A DNA stretch of 64,000 nucleotides from Bacteriovorax sp. (GCA_014377485.1 JACMPM010000055.1:29774-93773); one strand, 5' to 3'. Shown: positions 1 through 8,700, counted from the stretch's first letter. Numbers and translations are program-made. Notes: a model not told the origin generated them from the letters alone.

Positions 1-300
1 GACCATTAATTTTCTTTGAACAAGATTTTTCAATGTACTTTCTTTGATTTTCATTGCCTCGATTTGCTTGGCACTGATTTCTCCACCCATCATTTGTTTA
101 TAAAACTCAATTTGGCGGTTGTATTCTTGTTGGTACTCTTCTGTTTTAATTGGTAGATCGCCAACTTTCCCTATTGCGTTCGGAGAACCCCCACCTTGTT
201 GAAGAGATTGATACCCAGTAAACATGAATGAAAGAACGATGATCCCGATTAAAAGGGTAGCGAAAATATTCGCCGTTTTGTGTTTGGTAAATTCCGACAT
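1..300 (-). CDS. PpiD/SurA-type membrane-anchored periplasmic chaperone (partial, 3' end off window)
   Basis: Only the first 100 residues are in the window; the gene starts with ATG at 300 and runs off the left edge. A short cytoplasmic tail (MSEFTKHKT) precedes one membrane segment at about residues 11-28, then a Gln/Gly-rich linker and helical sequence including IGKVGDLPIKTEEYQ and STLKNLVQRKLMV. This order, one TM anchor followed by a SurA_N-like helical domain, is that of PpiD and related peptidyl-prolyl isomerase/foldases that help outer-membrane and periplasmic proteins fold after Sec export. The catalytic PPIase domain would lie outside the window, so isomerase activity cannot be confirmed. 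It is divergent from the mreC operon. Confidence 0.7.
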   Translation of the reverse strand, partial: MSEFTKHKTANIFATLLIGIIVLSFMFTGYQSLQQGGGSPNAIGKVGDLPIKTEEYQQEYNRQIEFYKQMMGGEISAKQIEAMKIKESTLKNLVQRKLMV

Positions 301-389
301 TGGCTAATCCTCATGTTGCTATTAAAAAGTACGATTATTGTAACGAGAAAAAAGTTACTTCGTAAAGGTTATTGGCTTTTTAAAATAGA

Positions 390-418
390 TTGCATAAGCT
401 TACGTAGTACAATTAATT
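390..418 (+). promoter_or_regulatory. Candidate sigma70-type promoter of the mreC operon
   Basis: TTGCAT at 390-395 and TTAATT at 413-418 are separated by 17 bases. Transcription would begin about 20 bases before the TTG start at 445, which supports the shorter MreC start. Matches are imperfect, so this is tentative. Confidence 0.35.
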
Positions 419-444
419 TCAAATCATTTTTCGGAGTACTTCAT

Positions 445-1335
445 TTGAGGCTGTCTGATTCAGAAGAGAGACGAACCAAAATCATAATCAACAGCATAAT
501 CCTAGTGATTGCCTTGTATGGTATGTCGCAGCGAGATTATGTTTTTCAAAAAACTTCAATTGCCGAGAGAGTCATTATTGATCTCATGGCACCTGTTCAA
601 AGTATGGTTACATCTTTCCAGCGTGGAATTTCTTCGTATGTCGAGCACTACGTAGCTAATTTAAACGCCAGCAAAGAAAACATCAATTTGAAAGGCAAGA
701 TTGCAGATCTCCAAAACGAGATGTTTAGTTATCAAGAAGCGATTAAAGAAAGTGATCGTTTGCGAGAACTTATTAAGTATGGCGAGCAAATCGACCGCAA
801 AAAAATCGTAGCACGAGTTGTCTCTTGGGATTCAGCTGATGATTATAAAGTTGTCCGCATCAATCGCGGTTTAAAAGATGGAGTTCGTCTTCAATCAGTA
901 GTTACCAGTGCAGAAGGTTTGGTTGGGTACGTTTACCGATTAACAGATCATTTCGCAGACGTTATCACAATTCTAGATGCCAATAATAGAGTGGATGGGG
1001 TTGTAGAACGTCTTCGCTCACACGGTATCGTAGAAGGTTATAGCCGCGGACGTTGTATTATGAAGTACGTCAACAGAACTGAGCCGATTATACTTAACGA
1101 TTTGGTTTTAACGGCAGGTTTAGGAAATGTTTATCCTAAAGGACTTAAGATTGGATATATCTCGCGCATCGAACGCGAAAGTTACGGGATTACTCAGCAT
1201 GTAGAAATCACTCCTTTAGTTAATTTTTCTAAGTTGGAAGAAGTTTTGGTTTTGGTTTACGAACAAGAAGAACACAAACAATTAGAGTGGAAAGCACTTG
1301 AAGAGCAGCTCAATAGCACAGAGGTCAAACGATGA
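445..1335 (+). CDS. mreC: Rod shape-determining protein MreC
   Basis: MreC is the periplasmic scaffold of the elongation complex, linking MreB/MreD to PBP2 and RodA. The protein (about 296 residues) has one membrane anchor near residues 12-28 (IIINSIILVIALYGM), a coiled coil (about 75-105) and the MreC beta-domain (AEGLVGYV, GIVEGYSRGRC, YPKGLKIGYI). The frame is open back to an ATG at 280, but that would overlap the divergent upstream gene and add a poorly conserved basic stretch. I chose TTG at 445 because GGAG lies 8 bases upstream and a promoter-like pair sits just before it. It overlaps mreD by ATGA, so translation is probably coupled. No mreB is adjacent in the window. Confidence 0.9.
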   Translation: MRLSDSEERRTKIIINSIILVIALYGMSQRDYVFQKTSIAERVIIDLMAPVQSMVTSFQRGISSYVEHYVANLNASKENINLKGKIADLQNEMFSYQEAIKESDRLRELIKYGEQIDRKKIVARVVSWDSADDYKVVRINRGLKDGVRLQSVVTSAEGLVGYVYRLTDHFADVITILDANNRVDGVVERLRSHGIVEGYSRGRCIMKYVNRTEPIILNDLVLTAGLGNVYPKGLKIGYISRIERESYGITQHVEITPLVNFSKLEEVLVLVYEQEEHKQLEWKALEEQLNSTEVKR

Positions 1336-1865
1336 AAACAAACTTAAAAGACATCGTATTTCCACTGATAAAAACTCTTATTCTTCTTTTTGTATTGGAA
1401 ATTATAACAACGGCTATTTTTCCAATGATCGGTCTTTTGAATTTTAGAGTTCCTTTTAATATTCTAGTAGTACTTTTTCTAGGCCTACGCCTTGAAACTC
1501 CGTACCTCGCAATTCTTATTATGATCGTTCAGTATTTCCACGCTTTCTTCTCAGTTGAAGGTTGGGAAATGGGAACTGTTACTGGAATTGTTATTTGTGT
1601 TGTCGTTTCATACGTCAGAGAGATGATCCATTTTTCTTCTTGGGGAATGACTATTTTGATCACTCAGGTATTTCAACTTTTATGGTTTTTCGTGCAATCG
1701 ATTCTCATTTATATTCAACTCGGAAATCTCGATTATATTTTCGATAAGGGATGGCGCTTCCTTCCTCAGAGCGTAATTATCGCTCTTTTGTCGCCACTCT
1801 TCTTTTTCATTTTGAATAAAATCTGGAACGTCGACGATCGCGGAATGCTGGGAGATAAGATCTAA
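1332..1865 (+). CDS. mreD: Rod shape-determining protein MreD
   Basis: This is a 177-residue, very hydrophobic protein with about five predicted membrane segments, the size and character of MreD, the inner-membrane partner of MreC in the elongasome. Sequence conservation in MreD is low, so the call rests mainly on hydropathy and position between mreC and mrdA. It starts at ATG overlapping the mreC stop (ATGA) and ends TAATG with the PBP2 start, so all three are translationally coupled. Confidence 0.85.
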   Translation: MKTNLKDIVFPLIKTLILLFVLEIITTAIFPMIGLLNFRVPFNILVVLFLGLRLETPYLAILIMIVQYFHAFFSVEGWEMGTVTGIVICVVVSYVREMIHFSSWGMTILITQVFQLLWFFVQSILIYIQLGNLDYIFDKGWRFLPQSVIIALLSPLFFFILNKIWNVDDRGMLGDKI

Positions 1866-3916
1866 TGTTTGGAGAAGACGATCTCGTCAGGTCTCATCAG
1901 GAACGAGCGGATATCATTCTTAATGTCATCGTAATATCTTTTGCCATTTTATTGGCAAGACTTTGGTATTTACAAATTTATCACGGAAAAATGTTTTTTA
2001 ATTATTCTTTAGAAAACCGCCTGCGAAAAGACGTCGTCCGCGCTCCAAGAGGAATGATCTTCAGCCGCAATAACGTTCTTCTTACTCATAATGTTCCACG
2101 TTTTGATGCCATTATCACTCCTCAGTATCTTGAAGGGGATGACGAAACAATTGGATATTTATCAAAAATTCTTGAAACAACTCCAGAGTCCATTGTTAAA
2201 ACTTTGAAGAAATATCAAGGTCAAGCAAAGTATATTCCAGTTGTCATAAAGAAAAATATTTCACGCCGCGAAGTGGCCATTCTTGAAACAGAGTCTTCTA
2301 AACTTCCGGGTGTATCAGTCGAAACATTTATCAGCCGAGAGTACACGGATAAAGATTCCGGAGCTCATTTGCTCGGATATATTTCTGAAATTTCTCAGGA
2401 AAAAATTCCTCGCTATAGAGACCGCGATAAATACGATTATAAACAGGGAGATTTCATCGGCCAAGGTGGAATTGAGTTGCAGTACGATTTAGAAATTAGA
2501 GGCCAGGATGGTTATCAATTTATGGAAGTTGATGCTAGAGGAAGAGCTCGCAGGCATGTAACGAGTGATGATCTTTACTCTGGTATCGATAATAAACCTG
2601 CTGAACCAGGAAAAAATGTTCGCTTAACTATTGACCGCGATGTCCAACTTGCCGCCTATCATGCACTCGATGGTAAAGATGGAGCAGCCGTAGCCGTCGA
2701 TGTTGAATCCGGCGAAATTATCGCGATGGTTTCGCGTCCGGCATATGACCCTTCGAATTTCTCAACTGGTTTATCGAGCAATTATTGGGGACAACTGGTG
2801 ATGGATGAAAAACGTCCTCTCAGAGACCGCACCATTCAAGAACATTATTCTCCAGGATCTACCTTCAAACCTCTCACTGCCATTGCTGCCCTTGAAGAAG
2901 GCATAGTCGATGAAAATACTAAAGTCGTTTGTAACGGCGGTTACCGAATGGGTGGTCGTGTTTTTCACTGCTGGAAAAAAGAAGGCCATGGTGTAGTAGA
3001 TGTTTTAAGAGCTCTTAAAGAATCTTGTGATGTTTATTTTTATAGTATCGGAAATAAAATTGATATTGATGTGATCTATAAATATGCAACACTATTTGGA
3101 ATGGGACAACGTCTTGGTATTGTTCTTCCAAGAGAAACAAAAGGGTTAATACCAAATAGACAATGGAAAAAAGAGCAAACAGGTGTTGAATGGCAGAAGG
3201 GGGAGACCCTCTCGTGTGTTATCGGTCAGTCTTTTGTTAACGTCACTCCATTGCAATTAACAATGTTCTACGCAACCTTGGCCAACGAAGGAAAGTTGTG
3301 GAGACCTCATGTTGTTAAGGAAGTTTTTTCAAATTCGGGACAAGTATTAAAGCGAGTTGAGCCCGAATTGATTCACCAATTTAAAATCCATAAAAGAACT
3401 TGGGATATCGTACATGAGGCATTATTTAATACTGCCAATGCTCCAGGCGGAACGGCTGGTGCATCAAAAGGTATAGGAATACAAATGGCAGCTAAAACTG
3501 GGACTGCTCAGGTCATCAGTTTTTCTGCAGATAAAATTTTCAATAAATGCGAAAACCAAGAATACAAATACCGTAACAACGGACTGTTCGCAGCGTATGC
3601 TCCAGCTGGAAGTCCAAAAATTGCAGTGAGTGTTGTGATCGAACATGGATGTCACGGAGCAAGTGCTGGTGGGCCAGTCGCAAAGGCAATTATCTCGGCA
3701 TATATGAATAAATATTATCCAAGCTATCAGAAAAAAATCATAGCTCAAGAAAATGCAAAAATGTCTTGGAGTCAAATCCAGGAAGACAACCGAGCGAATC
3801 CAGTTCCAATGGTACTTGAAAACGATACCAAAGATTATTTTGACGAAACTGGGAAATTAATTAGGCCTTATACCTTAGAAAAAGGTGGGCAAGTTCAAAC
3901 AGGACCGTTGGAGTAA
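1865..3916 (+). CDS. mrdA: Penicillin-binding protein 2 (MrdA), elongation transpeptidase
   Basis: This class B PBP cross-links new peptidoglycan during cell elongation together with RodA. It has 683 residues. A short cytoplasmic tail and one membrane anchor (about 17-33) are followed by the pedestal/dimerisation domain (RAPRGMIFSRN) and a transpeptidase domain with all three motifs: STFK with the nucleophile near Ser332, SCD near 387-389 (the PBP2 form of SxN), and KTG near 544-546. It starts at ATG overlapping the mreD stop and is followed two bases later by rodA. The C-terminal tail after about residue 620 is charged and variable, as in other PBP2 proteins. Confidence 0.95.
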   Translation: MFGEDDLVRSHQERADIILNVIVISFAILLARLWYLQIYHGKMFFNYSLENRLRKDVVRAPRGMIFSRNNVLLTHNVPRFDAIITPQYLEGDDETIGYLSKILETTPESIVKTLKKYQGQAKYIPVVIKKNISRREVAILETESSKLPGVSVETFISREYTDKDSGAHLLGYISEISQEKIPRYRDRDKYDYKQGDFIGQGGIELQYDLEIRGQDGYQFMEVDARGRARRHVTSDDLYSGIDNKPAEPGKNVRLTIDRDVQLAAYHALDGKDGAAVAVDVESGEIIAMVSRPAYDPSNFSTGLSSNYWGQLVMDEKRPLRDRTIQEHYSPGSTFKPLTAIAALEEGIVDENTKVVCNGGYRMGGRVFHCWKKEGHGVVDVLRALKESCDVYFYSIGNKIDIDVIYKYATLFGMGQRLGIVLPRETKGLIPNRQWKKEQTGVEWQKGETLSCVIGQSFVNVTPLQLTMFYATLANEGKLWRPHVVKEVFSNSGQVLKRVEPELIHQFKIHKRTWDIVHEALFNTANAPGGTAGASKGIGIQMAAKTGTAQVISFSADKIFNKCENQEYKYRNNGLFAAYAPAGSPKIAVSVVIEHGCHGASAGGPVAKAIISAYMNKYYPSYQKKIIAQENAKMSWSQIQEDNRANPVPMVLENDTKDYFDETGKLIRPYTLEKGGQVQTGPLE

Positions 3917-3918
3917 GA

Positions 3919-5025
3919 ATGTTTAATTTTAGAGAAGAGCTTAAAAGATACGACTATTCATTCTTCGGAATTTGCACTGCCATTTTTATTATTGGTATTT
4001 TAAATCTTTATTCAGCAACACACTCCCAAGGAATTGGTCCAGAAGAAGGTCTATATAAAACTCAAATCGTATGGTTTATTCTTTCTTGGATTGTTGGGAT
4101 TGTCGTAAGTTTTATTCAACCAAAAAATTTCTTTCGGCTAGCTTATCCATCTTATTTAATAAGCGTCGTCTTACTTGTTATGGTTTTAGTTGTTGGTCAC
4201 TCTGCTCTTGGGGGTCAGCGATGGATTGGTTTTGGCTCTTTAAAGTTTCAGCCATCAGAGATTACAAAAATTGCTATGGTCTTAATTCTGTCGCGTTGGT
4301 ATTCAAAAGCTTCACCTGAACAAGAAATTGGTTTTAGAGAATTAATTATTCCTTTTTTAATCACCTTTATACCTGCCATGATGATTATTGTTCAGCCCGA
4401 TCTAGGGACGGGAATGCTCGTCATGCTGATTTTTTTCATCATTACTTTTTACCGTAAATTAAAATGGAAAACGATTACAATCATGGCAATCATTGCCATG
4501 ATTGGTGCAACCGTAGTTTATAATTTTGGTTTGCGTGAGTACCAAAAGAAACGCATTACCACTTTTATCGATCCGGAATTTGATGCAAAAGGATCGGGGT
4601 ATAATGCCATCCAATCTAAGATCGCAATTGGATCTGGACAATTTTTTGGAAAAGGATTCCGCAGATCAAGTCAGGGGGCCCTCAATTATCTTCCTGAAAA
4701 CCATACTGACTTTATTTTCGCCATCTTTAATGAAGAGCACGGCTTCGTTGGATCGATATTTTTGATCGCCCTTTATATTGCACTTTTCTATCGACTGCTA
4801 TGGCTTGCTTCCAATGTTAATAAAATCTTCGACTCCGTGGTCGTAGTTGGAATACTAGCTATTTTCTTCTGTCACACCATGATTAATATGAGCATGGTCT
4901 CCGGATTAATGCCCATTGTCGGGGTGCCCCTACCTCTCATGTCCTATGGGGGATCCAACCTTTTGACCTTCGGAATTTGCTGTGGGATCGTAACGTCCAT
5001 TAGTAACGCCCGAAATCTCTTTTAG
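3919..5025 (+). CDS. rodA: Peptidoglycan glycosyltransferase RodA (SEDS family)
   Basis: RodA polymerises lipid II into glycan strands during side-wall growth and works with PBP2 encoded just upstream. The 368-residue protein has about ten membrane segments and the SEDS signatures: GQRWIGFG with KFQPSE near 95-115, QPDLGTGM near 155, the large periplasmic loop with YQ/NAIQSKIAIGSG and LPENHTDFIFA, and GVPLPLMSYGGSN near the C-terminus. It is the last gene of the mreC-mreD-mrdA-rodA operon; no terminator is obvious after it. Confidence 0.95.
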   Translation: MFNFREELKRYDYSFFGICTAIFIIGILNLYSATHSQGIGPEEGLYKTQIVWFILSWIVGIVVSFIQPKNFFRLAYPSYLISVVLLVMVLVVGHSALGGQRWIGFGSLKFQPSEITKIAMVLILSRWYSKASPEQEIGFRELIIPFLITFIPAMMIIVQPDLGTGMLVMLIFFIITFYRKLKWKTITIMAIIAMIGATVVYNFGLREYQKKRITTFIDPEFDAKGSGYNAIQSKIAIGSGQFFGKGFRRSSQGALNYLPENHTDFIFAIFNEEHGFVGSIFLIALYIALFYRLLWLASNVNKIFDSVVVVGILAIFFCHTMINMSMVSGLMPIVGVPLPLMSYGGSNLLTFGICCGIVTSISNARNLF

Positions 5026-5118
5026 GTTAGTCCTTATATCAGACTTGACTTGCAGAATCTCTTCGTGGGAAACTAATTTGGTCTCACTTAAGGACTATGA
5101 AGGTCCGGGAGTTATTTC

Positions 5119-5580
5119 ATGAAGAAAGTATCAAGCATTGGCAGTCTGGTTAAAAAAATTTACCGAACATACTCAGGTGAGCTCTTAACACTTCTTCAAG
5201 TGAGGGGCTTCACTGATTTGCGTCCGTCATTTCTGGAAGTACTTTTGTTTATTTGTGAGCATGAAGGACCAACTATTAAAGAAATTGGGTATGGTTGTGG
5301 TCTTAAAAAACAAACGATGACTTCCCATTTAAATGAATTAGAAAAACGCGGTTATATCGATCGCAAAGTGAATATTCAAGATAAGCGCGAGCAAAATATT
5401 TTTCTCACTGAATACGGTTTGAAATTTAAACTTAATCTCTTTGAGTGCATTAACGAAATTGAAAAAAAATACACTGACTTGATCGGGGATTTAGAACTAA
5501 ATAGAGTCGAATTAGTTCTGAAAAATTTTCATTCCAAATTGTTAATCCAGCCTAGTTTATTTGAACATCTAACTGAATAA
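5119..5580 (+). CDS. MarR-family transcriptional regulator
   Basis: A 153-residue winged-helix protein. Residues about 45-110 read as a MarR DNA-binding unit: GPTIKEIGYGCGLKKQTMTSH for the helix-turn-helix, then LEKRGYIDRKVNIQDKRE and IFLTEYG for the wing. Flanking helices would form the dimer interface. The ligand and targets cannot be read from sequence. It starts at ATG 5119 with GGGAG about 7 bases upstream. The short space behind rodA contains a 9-base inverted repeat (5028-5036 with 5089-5097), a possible autoregulatory site or part of a 5' hairpin. The next gene converges on it. Confidence 0.85.
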   Translation: MKKVSSIGSLVKKIYRTYSGELLTLLQVRGFTDLRPSFLEVLLFICEHEGPTIKEIGYGCGLKKQTMTSHLNELEKRGYIDRKVNIQDKREQNIFLTEYGLKFKLNLFECINEIEKKYTDLIGDLELNRVELVLKNFHSKLLIQPSLFEHLTE

Positions 5581-5593
5581 AGCAAAAAACGGC

Positions 5594-6115
5594 TTAAACA
5601 TCAGCGGAAGGGTTTTCATCTTTTTTAGCTTCAGCTTTTTCATTTCCTGGCCAAAATTCATAGCCACCTGAAATATTATTGATATTAAAAAAGCCTTTCT
5701 TCACCAAAACTTCACAGGCCTGGATAGAGCGAAGGCCATTTTCTGAAATGATCATGACTGGAACAGTTTTGCTTGGGATTTCTACAAAGCGAATATGAAG
5801 TTCTTCCAAAGGAATTTGAATTGCATCTTTTAAGCGCGTGCCTTGGAAAGCTTTTTGAGACACGTCTATTACAAAAAAATCTATATTGGGATTATTATAA
5901 ATTCCCCATGCTTTTTGAGGGTTGATGTCGTTATAGGGTCTTCCCATTAGGATCATATTGTCGTCGATTTCTTCGCCGTTTTTTATTCGAACTAAATGGT
6001 TTCTTTGAAGGGTGATAGAGAAGTCGAGTTTTTCATCCATACGAGTAATATTTTTCTCAATATTATTAAGACGAGAATTGATAAACTCTAGCATTTGAAA
6101 AATTTTAAGATCCAT
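5594..6115 (-). CDS. Rhodanese-like domain protein without the catalytic cysteine
   Basis: About 173 residues. The N-terminal ~50 residues look like a short coiled coil (LEFINSRLNNIEKNITRMDEK). Residues about 75-165 form a rhodanese fold: FFVIDVSQ, DAIQIPLEEL, VPVMIISENGLRSIQACEVL, and the typical end GFFNINNISGGYEFWP. In active rhodaneses the loop before G-x-R-S begins with Cys; here it is Ser (SENGLRS), so sulfur transfer by the usual route is unlikely and a binding or regulatory role is more plausible. A GTG at 6124 is in frame, but AGGAG touches it directly; ATG at 6115 lies 7 bases beyond AGGAG and is the better start. Confidence 0.8.
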   Translation of the reverse strand: MDLKIFQMLEFINSRLNNIEKNITRMDEKLDFSITLQRNHLVRIKNGEEIDDNMILMGRPYNDINPQKAWGIYNNPNIDFFVIDVSQKAFQGTRLKDAIQIPLEELHIRFVEIPSKTVPVMIISENGLRSIQACEVLVKKGFFNINNISGGYEFWPGNEKAEAKKDENPSADV

Positions 6116-6212
6116 TCGTATCACTCCTATAAGGGCGTTCGTACAATCTCAATTGTAGCGAAGAGCTGATCTTTATTGGAGTGAGGCAAAAGCTGCTAGG
6201 GCCTTATAAATA

Positions 6213-7526
6213 TTATCCCTTGTATGAATGGATCAGGGCTATGAGATTTCTATGTTGGATGGCGCTTAAGCTGTCCACATCACAATGTAATCTGTTAACC
6301 GCATGGGCCTTGGCAAACTTAGTGAACAAGTCTGTAGCCTCATCAATATTAAAAGTGATTTTCTCATCACTACCATAAAGTTTCCTTACCACTTTCATCG
6401 GGTATTTGCTGATACTTTCTTCATCGACATAGTATTTTGAAAGACGGCCACTTGAACCCGAACGGATGTATTCAATATTTTCTTTTTCAAGATATGCCTG
6501 TATAGCAGAAAGGTGAATTTCCTGACCTTCATTGAAAGATTCAAAAATTTTTTGAGGGACCTGGTTTTTTATAATTGCATCGGCATATTTATTTTTAGAC
6601 TTCTTAAGGACTTTCATTAAATAGTGATCGTCGTGTTCAATATACTCTTCAATAGAAGCAGGTATAGTGTATTCAAGCGGTGAAGTTCTAAAGTATTTAT
6701 AAAGCAATTGTTCTAAGCAAACAGCCCGGTAATGAAAATAAACCATGATGAACATATGGTAGCGAGATAATAGAAAATCATCAAAAGTTACAACTGCACG
6801 TTCATTGATTCCCAGATATGCAGTATTATTTTCAATACAGACTTCTAGATTATCCAACAGCCAGTCGAGATCATAATTTCCGTAACTGACACCACAAAAA
6901 TAACTATCTCTTAAAAGATAGTCCATGCGGTCACAATCGAGTTCACTAGAAACCAATTGGTGAAGAATGGGAAAATAATTAATTCCTTTCACCGTAAAGT
7001 AACTTGCATCACTTGTATGGCCAGTGATCAAGTCGGCGATATATTTTCTTCCTACTCCAAATTTTTTTTCTACTAACGAAAATGAACCAGCAAAAGAGCT
7101 ATCTACGATTGACTTGATTGTATAATCTTCATGAGTCGCCTGACGGTCTGTCTTCTGATCTTTTTTCGAAAGAAAATCGGACGGGATTTGAAGTTCCGAG
7201 AGTTTCGGCATTACCGTCTCTGTTGAGTGAGAAAGAGGGGCGTGTCCTACGTCATGAAGCAAACAGGCCAGTTTAAAAGTTTCTTTCAATCGTTGAATAT
7301 CTTTATCAAAAAGATTTTCTTTGAAAAGTCGATCAAACGCTTTTTCGGCCACATTCATAACACCTATCGAATGAATAAAACGAGTATGAGTTGCACCTGG
7401 AAAAACATATTCTGAAAAACCAAGTTGCTTGATATTTCTTAAACGCTGGAAAAAATCATCGCGGATAATTGGGATCTCTTCATCTAATATATGGATAGAA
7501 CCGTGGACGGGATCGCGAATTTCCAT
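6213..7526 (-). CDS. HD-superfamily phosphohydrolase (SAMHD1/YwfO-like)
   Basis: This 437-residue protein belongs to the deoxyguanosinetriphosphate-hydrolase-like HD family. It begins EIRDPVHGSIHI, then HTRFIHSIGVM, LLHDVGHAPLSHSTE (the HD metal pair near residue 92), and SSELDCDRMDYLLRDS, which carries the later metal Asp and the region shaping the nucleotide pocket. Relatives hydrolyse dNTPs or related nucleotides; the substrate here is not known. The C-terminal half is a helical regulatory region. It starts at ATG 7526 with AAGGA upstream, 12 bases after the glutaredoxin stop, so the two leftward genes are probably cotranscribed. Confidence 0.9.
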   Translation of the reverse strand: MEIRDPVHGSIHILDEEIPIIRDDFFQRLRNIKQLGFSEYVFPGATHTRFIHSIGVMNVAEKAFDRLFKENLFDKDIQRLKETFKLACLLHDVGHAPLSHSTETVMPKLSELQIPSDFLSKKDQKTDRQATHEDYTIKSIVDSSFAGSFSLVEKKFGVGRKYIADLITGHTSDASYFTVKGINYFPILHQLVSSELDCDRMDYLLRDSYFCGVSYGNYDLDWLLDNLEVCIENNTAYLGINERAVVTFDDFLLSRYHMFIMVYFHYRAVCLEQLLYKYFRTSPLEYTIPASIEEYIEHDDHYLMKVLKKSKNKYADAIIKNQVPQKIFESFNEGQEIHLSAIQAYLEKENIEYIRSGSSGRLSKYYVDEESISKYPMKVVRKLYGSDEKITFNIDEATDLFTKFAKAHAVNRLHCDVDSLSAIQHRNLIALIHSYKG

Positions 7527-7538
7527 TGGGAGATTTCC

Positions 7539-7799
7539 TTATTCAGTTTTTTCTAACGTTTCTAGATTGGCTTTTAACCAATTAATAATATCTAAAGACT
7601 CATGCATTGGATCGCCATTGATAAACAGACACGGCACTGTTTTTCTTCCTGTTACATAATAAAGCTTATGCATCTCGTTTATGTCGTTATGAATATCTTT
7701 GTAAGTAACTTTTATTTTAAGTTCATTAATAATATTCAATACTCTTTGGCAATAAGGACATGAATCAAAATAATAAAGTTCTAATAAAGGTGTTTTCAT
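7539..7799 (-). CDS. Glutaredoxin
   Basis: An 86-residue thioredoxin-fold protein with the dithiol motif CPYC near residues 14-17, the TVPCLF segment with cis-Pro near 56, and GDPMHESLDIINWL at the glutathione-binding end. It reduces protein or glutathione mixed disulfides in the cytoplasm. One extra Cys sits next to the cis-Pro. It starts at ATG 7799 with AGGA upstream, and is separated from the upstream repeat-protein gene by a strong terminator, so its own promoter must lie in that short gap or within the terminator region. Confidence 0.9.
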   Translation of the reverse strand: MKTPLLELYYFDSCPYCQRVLNIINELKIKVTYKDIHNDINEMHKLYYVTGRKTVPCLFINGDPMHESLDIINWLKANLETLEKTE

Positions 7800-7814
7800 A
7801 GAATCCTGGGAGAT

Positions 7815-7850
7815 AAAAAAAAGGCTTCTTTTCAGAAGCCTTTTTTGTTT
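7815..7850 (-). terminator. Rho-independent terminator of the histone-like gene
   Basis: AAGGCTTCT (7821-7829), loop TTTC, AGAAGCCTT (7834-7842), with a run of A on the left and T on the right, so it can work in both directions. It lies directly after the leftward gene ending at 7861. Confidence 0.85.
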
Positions 7851-7860
7851 TTAATAATTT

Positions 7861-8610
7861 TTAGTAATCGTCGTCGTCATCATCAAGAGCTTCTGTGCCA
7901 CTTGGAGTTGATTTTTTACCAAGAGCGTATTCCTCGTCTTCATCTAGATCGCGGTTGGTATCAACATCTTCTGGTTTATCGAAAGCGTCATTATAACCCC
8001 AGCCGTAAGAGTAGGCACCTTCAGTTTTAACTTCTTCATCTACATCTTCATCCGGATCGAAAGAGCCACCAACAAAGCGCGGATCGCCTTCTTCTTCATC
8101 GTCATCAATAAAATCTTCGTCGCCCATTGCTTCGTCGACAGTTTCAGCATCGTCTTCAAGAAGATCAACTTCTAAATCAAAATCCTCATCTTCATCATCA
8201 TTGATCACGACAGGTTTAGGTTTTGATTTAGCTTTTACTGGCGAAGCTTTATTTTTATATTTTTGAATTGCTTCTTCTCTAGAGAGAACTTGCGACTTTG
8301 TTTCTTTTTTTATTGGAGCTGCAATAGCCTTTGTTTTTTTAGCAACAGACTTTTTAACAGGAGCTGCTTTTTTTGCAGGAGCTTTTTTTGCAACAGGCTT
8401 TTTAACAGGAGCTGCTTTTTTTGCAGGAGCTTTTTTAGCAACTGGCTTTTTAACAGGAGCTGCTTTTTTTGCAGGAACTTTTTTAGCAACTGGCTTTTTA
8501 GCAGGTGCCGCTTTTTTTGCAGGAGCTTTTTTAGCTACTTGCTTTTTAGCAGGTGCCGCTTTCTTTGCAGGTGTTTTTTTTGCTGATTTTAAAGCTTTTG
8601 ATTTTGCCAT
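7861..8610 (-). CDS. Histone H1-like Lys/Ala/Pro repeat protein with acidic C-terminal tail
   Basis: 249 residues with two oppositely charged halves. Residues about 10-110 are Lys/Ala/Pro-rich, with about five copies of a 16-residue unit of the type AKKAAPVKKPVAKKAP. Residues about 135-249 are Asp/Glu-rich (VINDDEDEDFDLEVDLLEDD, ending LDDDDDDY), with one aromatic patch (GAYSYGWGYNDAFDKPED). Basic repeats of this type bind and compact DNA in bacterial H1-like proteins; the acidic half could modulate binding or recruit partners. It starts at ATG 8610 behind GAGGG. A well-formed promoter lies upstream and a strong terminator downstream, so it is monocistronic and probably well expressed. The function is inferred from composition only. 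Confidence 0.75.
   Translation of the reverse strand: MAKSKALKSAKKTPAKKAAPAKKQVAKKAPAKKAAPAKKPVAKKVPAKKAAPVKKPVAKKAPAKKAAPVKKPVAKKAPAKKAAPVKKSVAKKTKAIAAPIKKETKSQVLSREEAIQKYKNKASPVKAKSKPKPVVINDDEDEDFDLEVDLLEDDAETVDEAMGDEDFIDDDEEEGDPRFVGGSFDPDEDVDEEVKTEGAYSYGWGYNDAFDKPEDVDTNRDLDEDEEYALGKKSTPSGTEALDDDDDDY
8329..8568 (-). repeat. Five tandem 48-bp units coding for 16-residue Lys/Ala/Pro repeats
   Basis: Within the histone-like gene, residues about 15-94 are five successive 16-residue units (AKKAAP[A/V]KKxVAKKxP). The DNA copies are similar enough (gcaggagctttttt repeated on the plus strand) for slippage or recombination to change copy number without breaking the frame. Confidence 0.8.
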
Positions 8611-8668
8611 TATCTTACCCTCTTTTCACTATGGATGACTGCTAAAGAACTAGTATCAACTGGGAAAG

Positions 8669-8698
8669 AGTATATATGAACTACTTGAATTTTTTCAA
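8669..8698 (-). promoter_or_regulatory. Candidate promoter of the histone-like gene
   Basis: On the minus strand TTGAAA (8693-8698) and TATACT (8669-8674) are 18 bases apart, about 60 bases before the start codon. The -35 lies in a small inverted repeat (CTTGAA-TTTT-TTCAAG). Confidence 0.45.
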
Positions 8699-8700
8699 GA

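Noticed and set aside
280..444. Longer MreC starting at ATG 280
   Set aside because: It would overlap the divergent chaperone gene and has no ribosome site; TTG 445 has GGAG and a promoter-like pair upstream.
5028..5097. 9-base inverted repeat TAGTCCTTA/TAAGGACTA as a terminator for rodA
   Set aside because: The 52-base loop and lack of a T run make termination unlikely; kept only as a possible MarR site.
6142..6157. TACAAT-CTCA-ATTGTA inverted repeat upstream of the rhodanese-like gene
   Set aside because: Short arms made of A/T-rich sequence, likely by chance in this base composition.
8263..8586. Plus-strand frame opposite the histone-like repeats
   Set aside because: It is the antisense of the Lys/Ala/Pro repeat (Cys/Phe-rich low complexity) and has no ribosome site.
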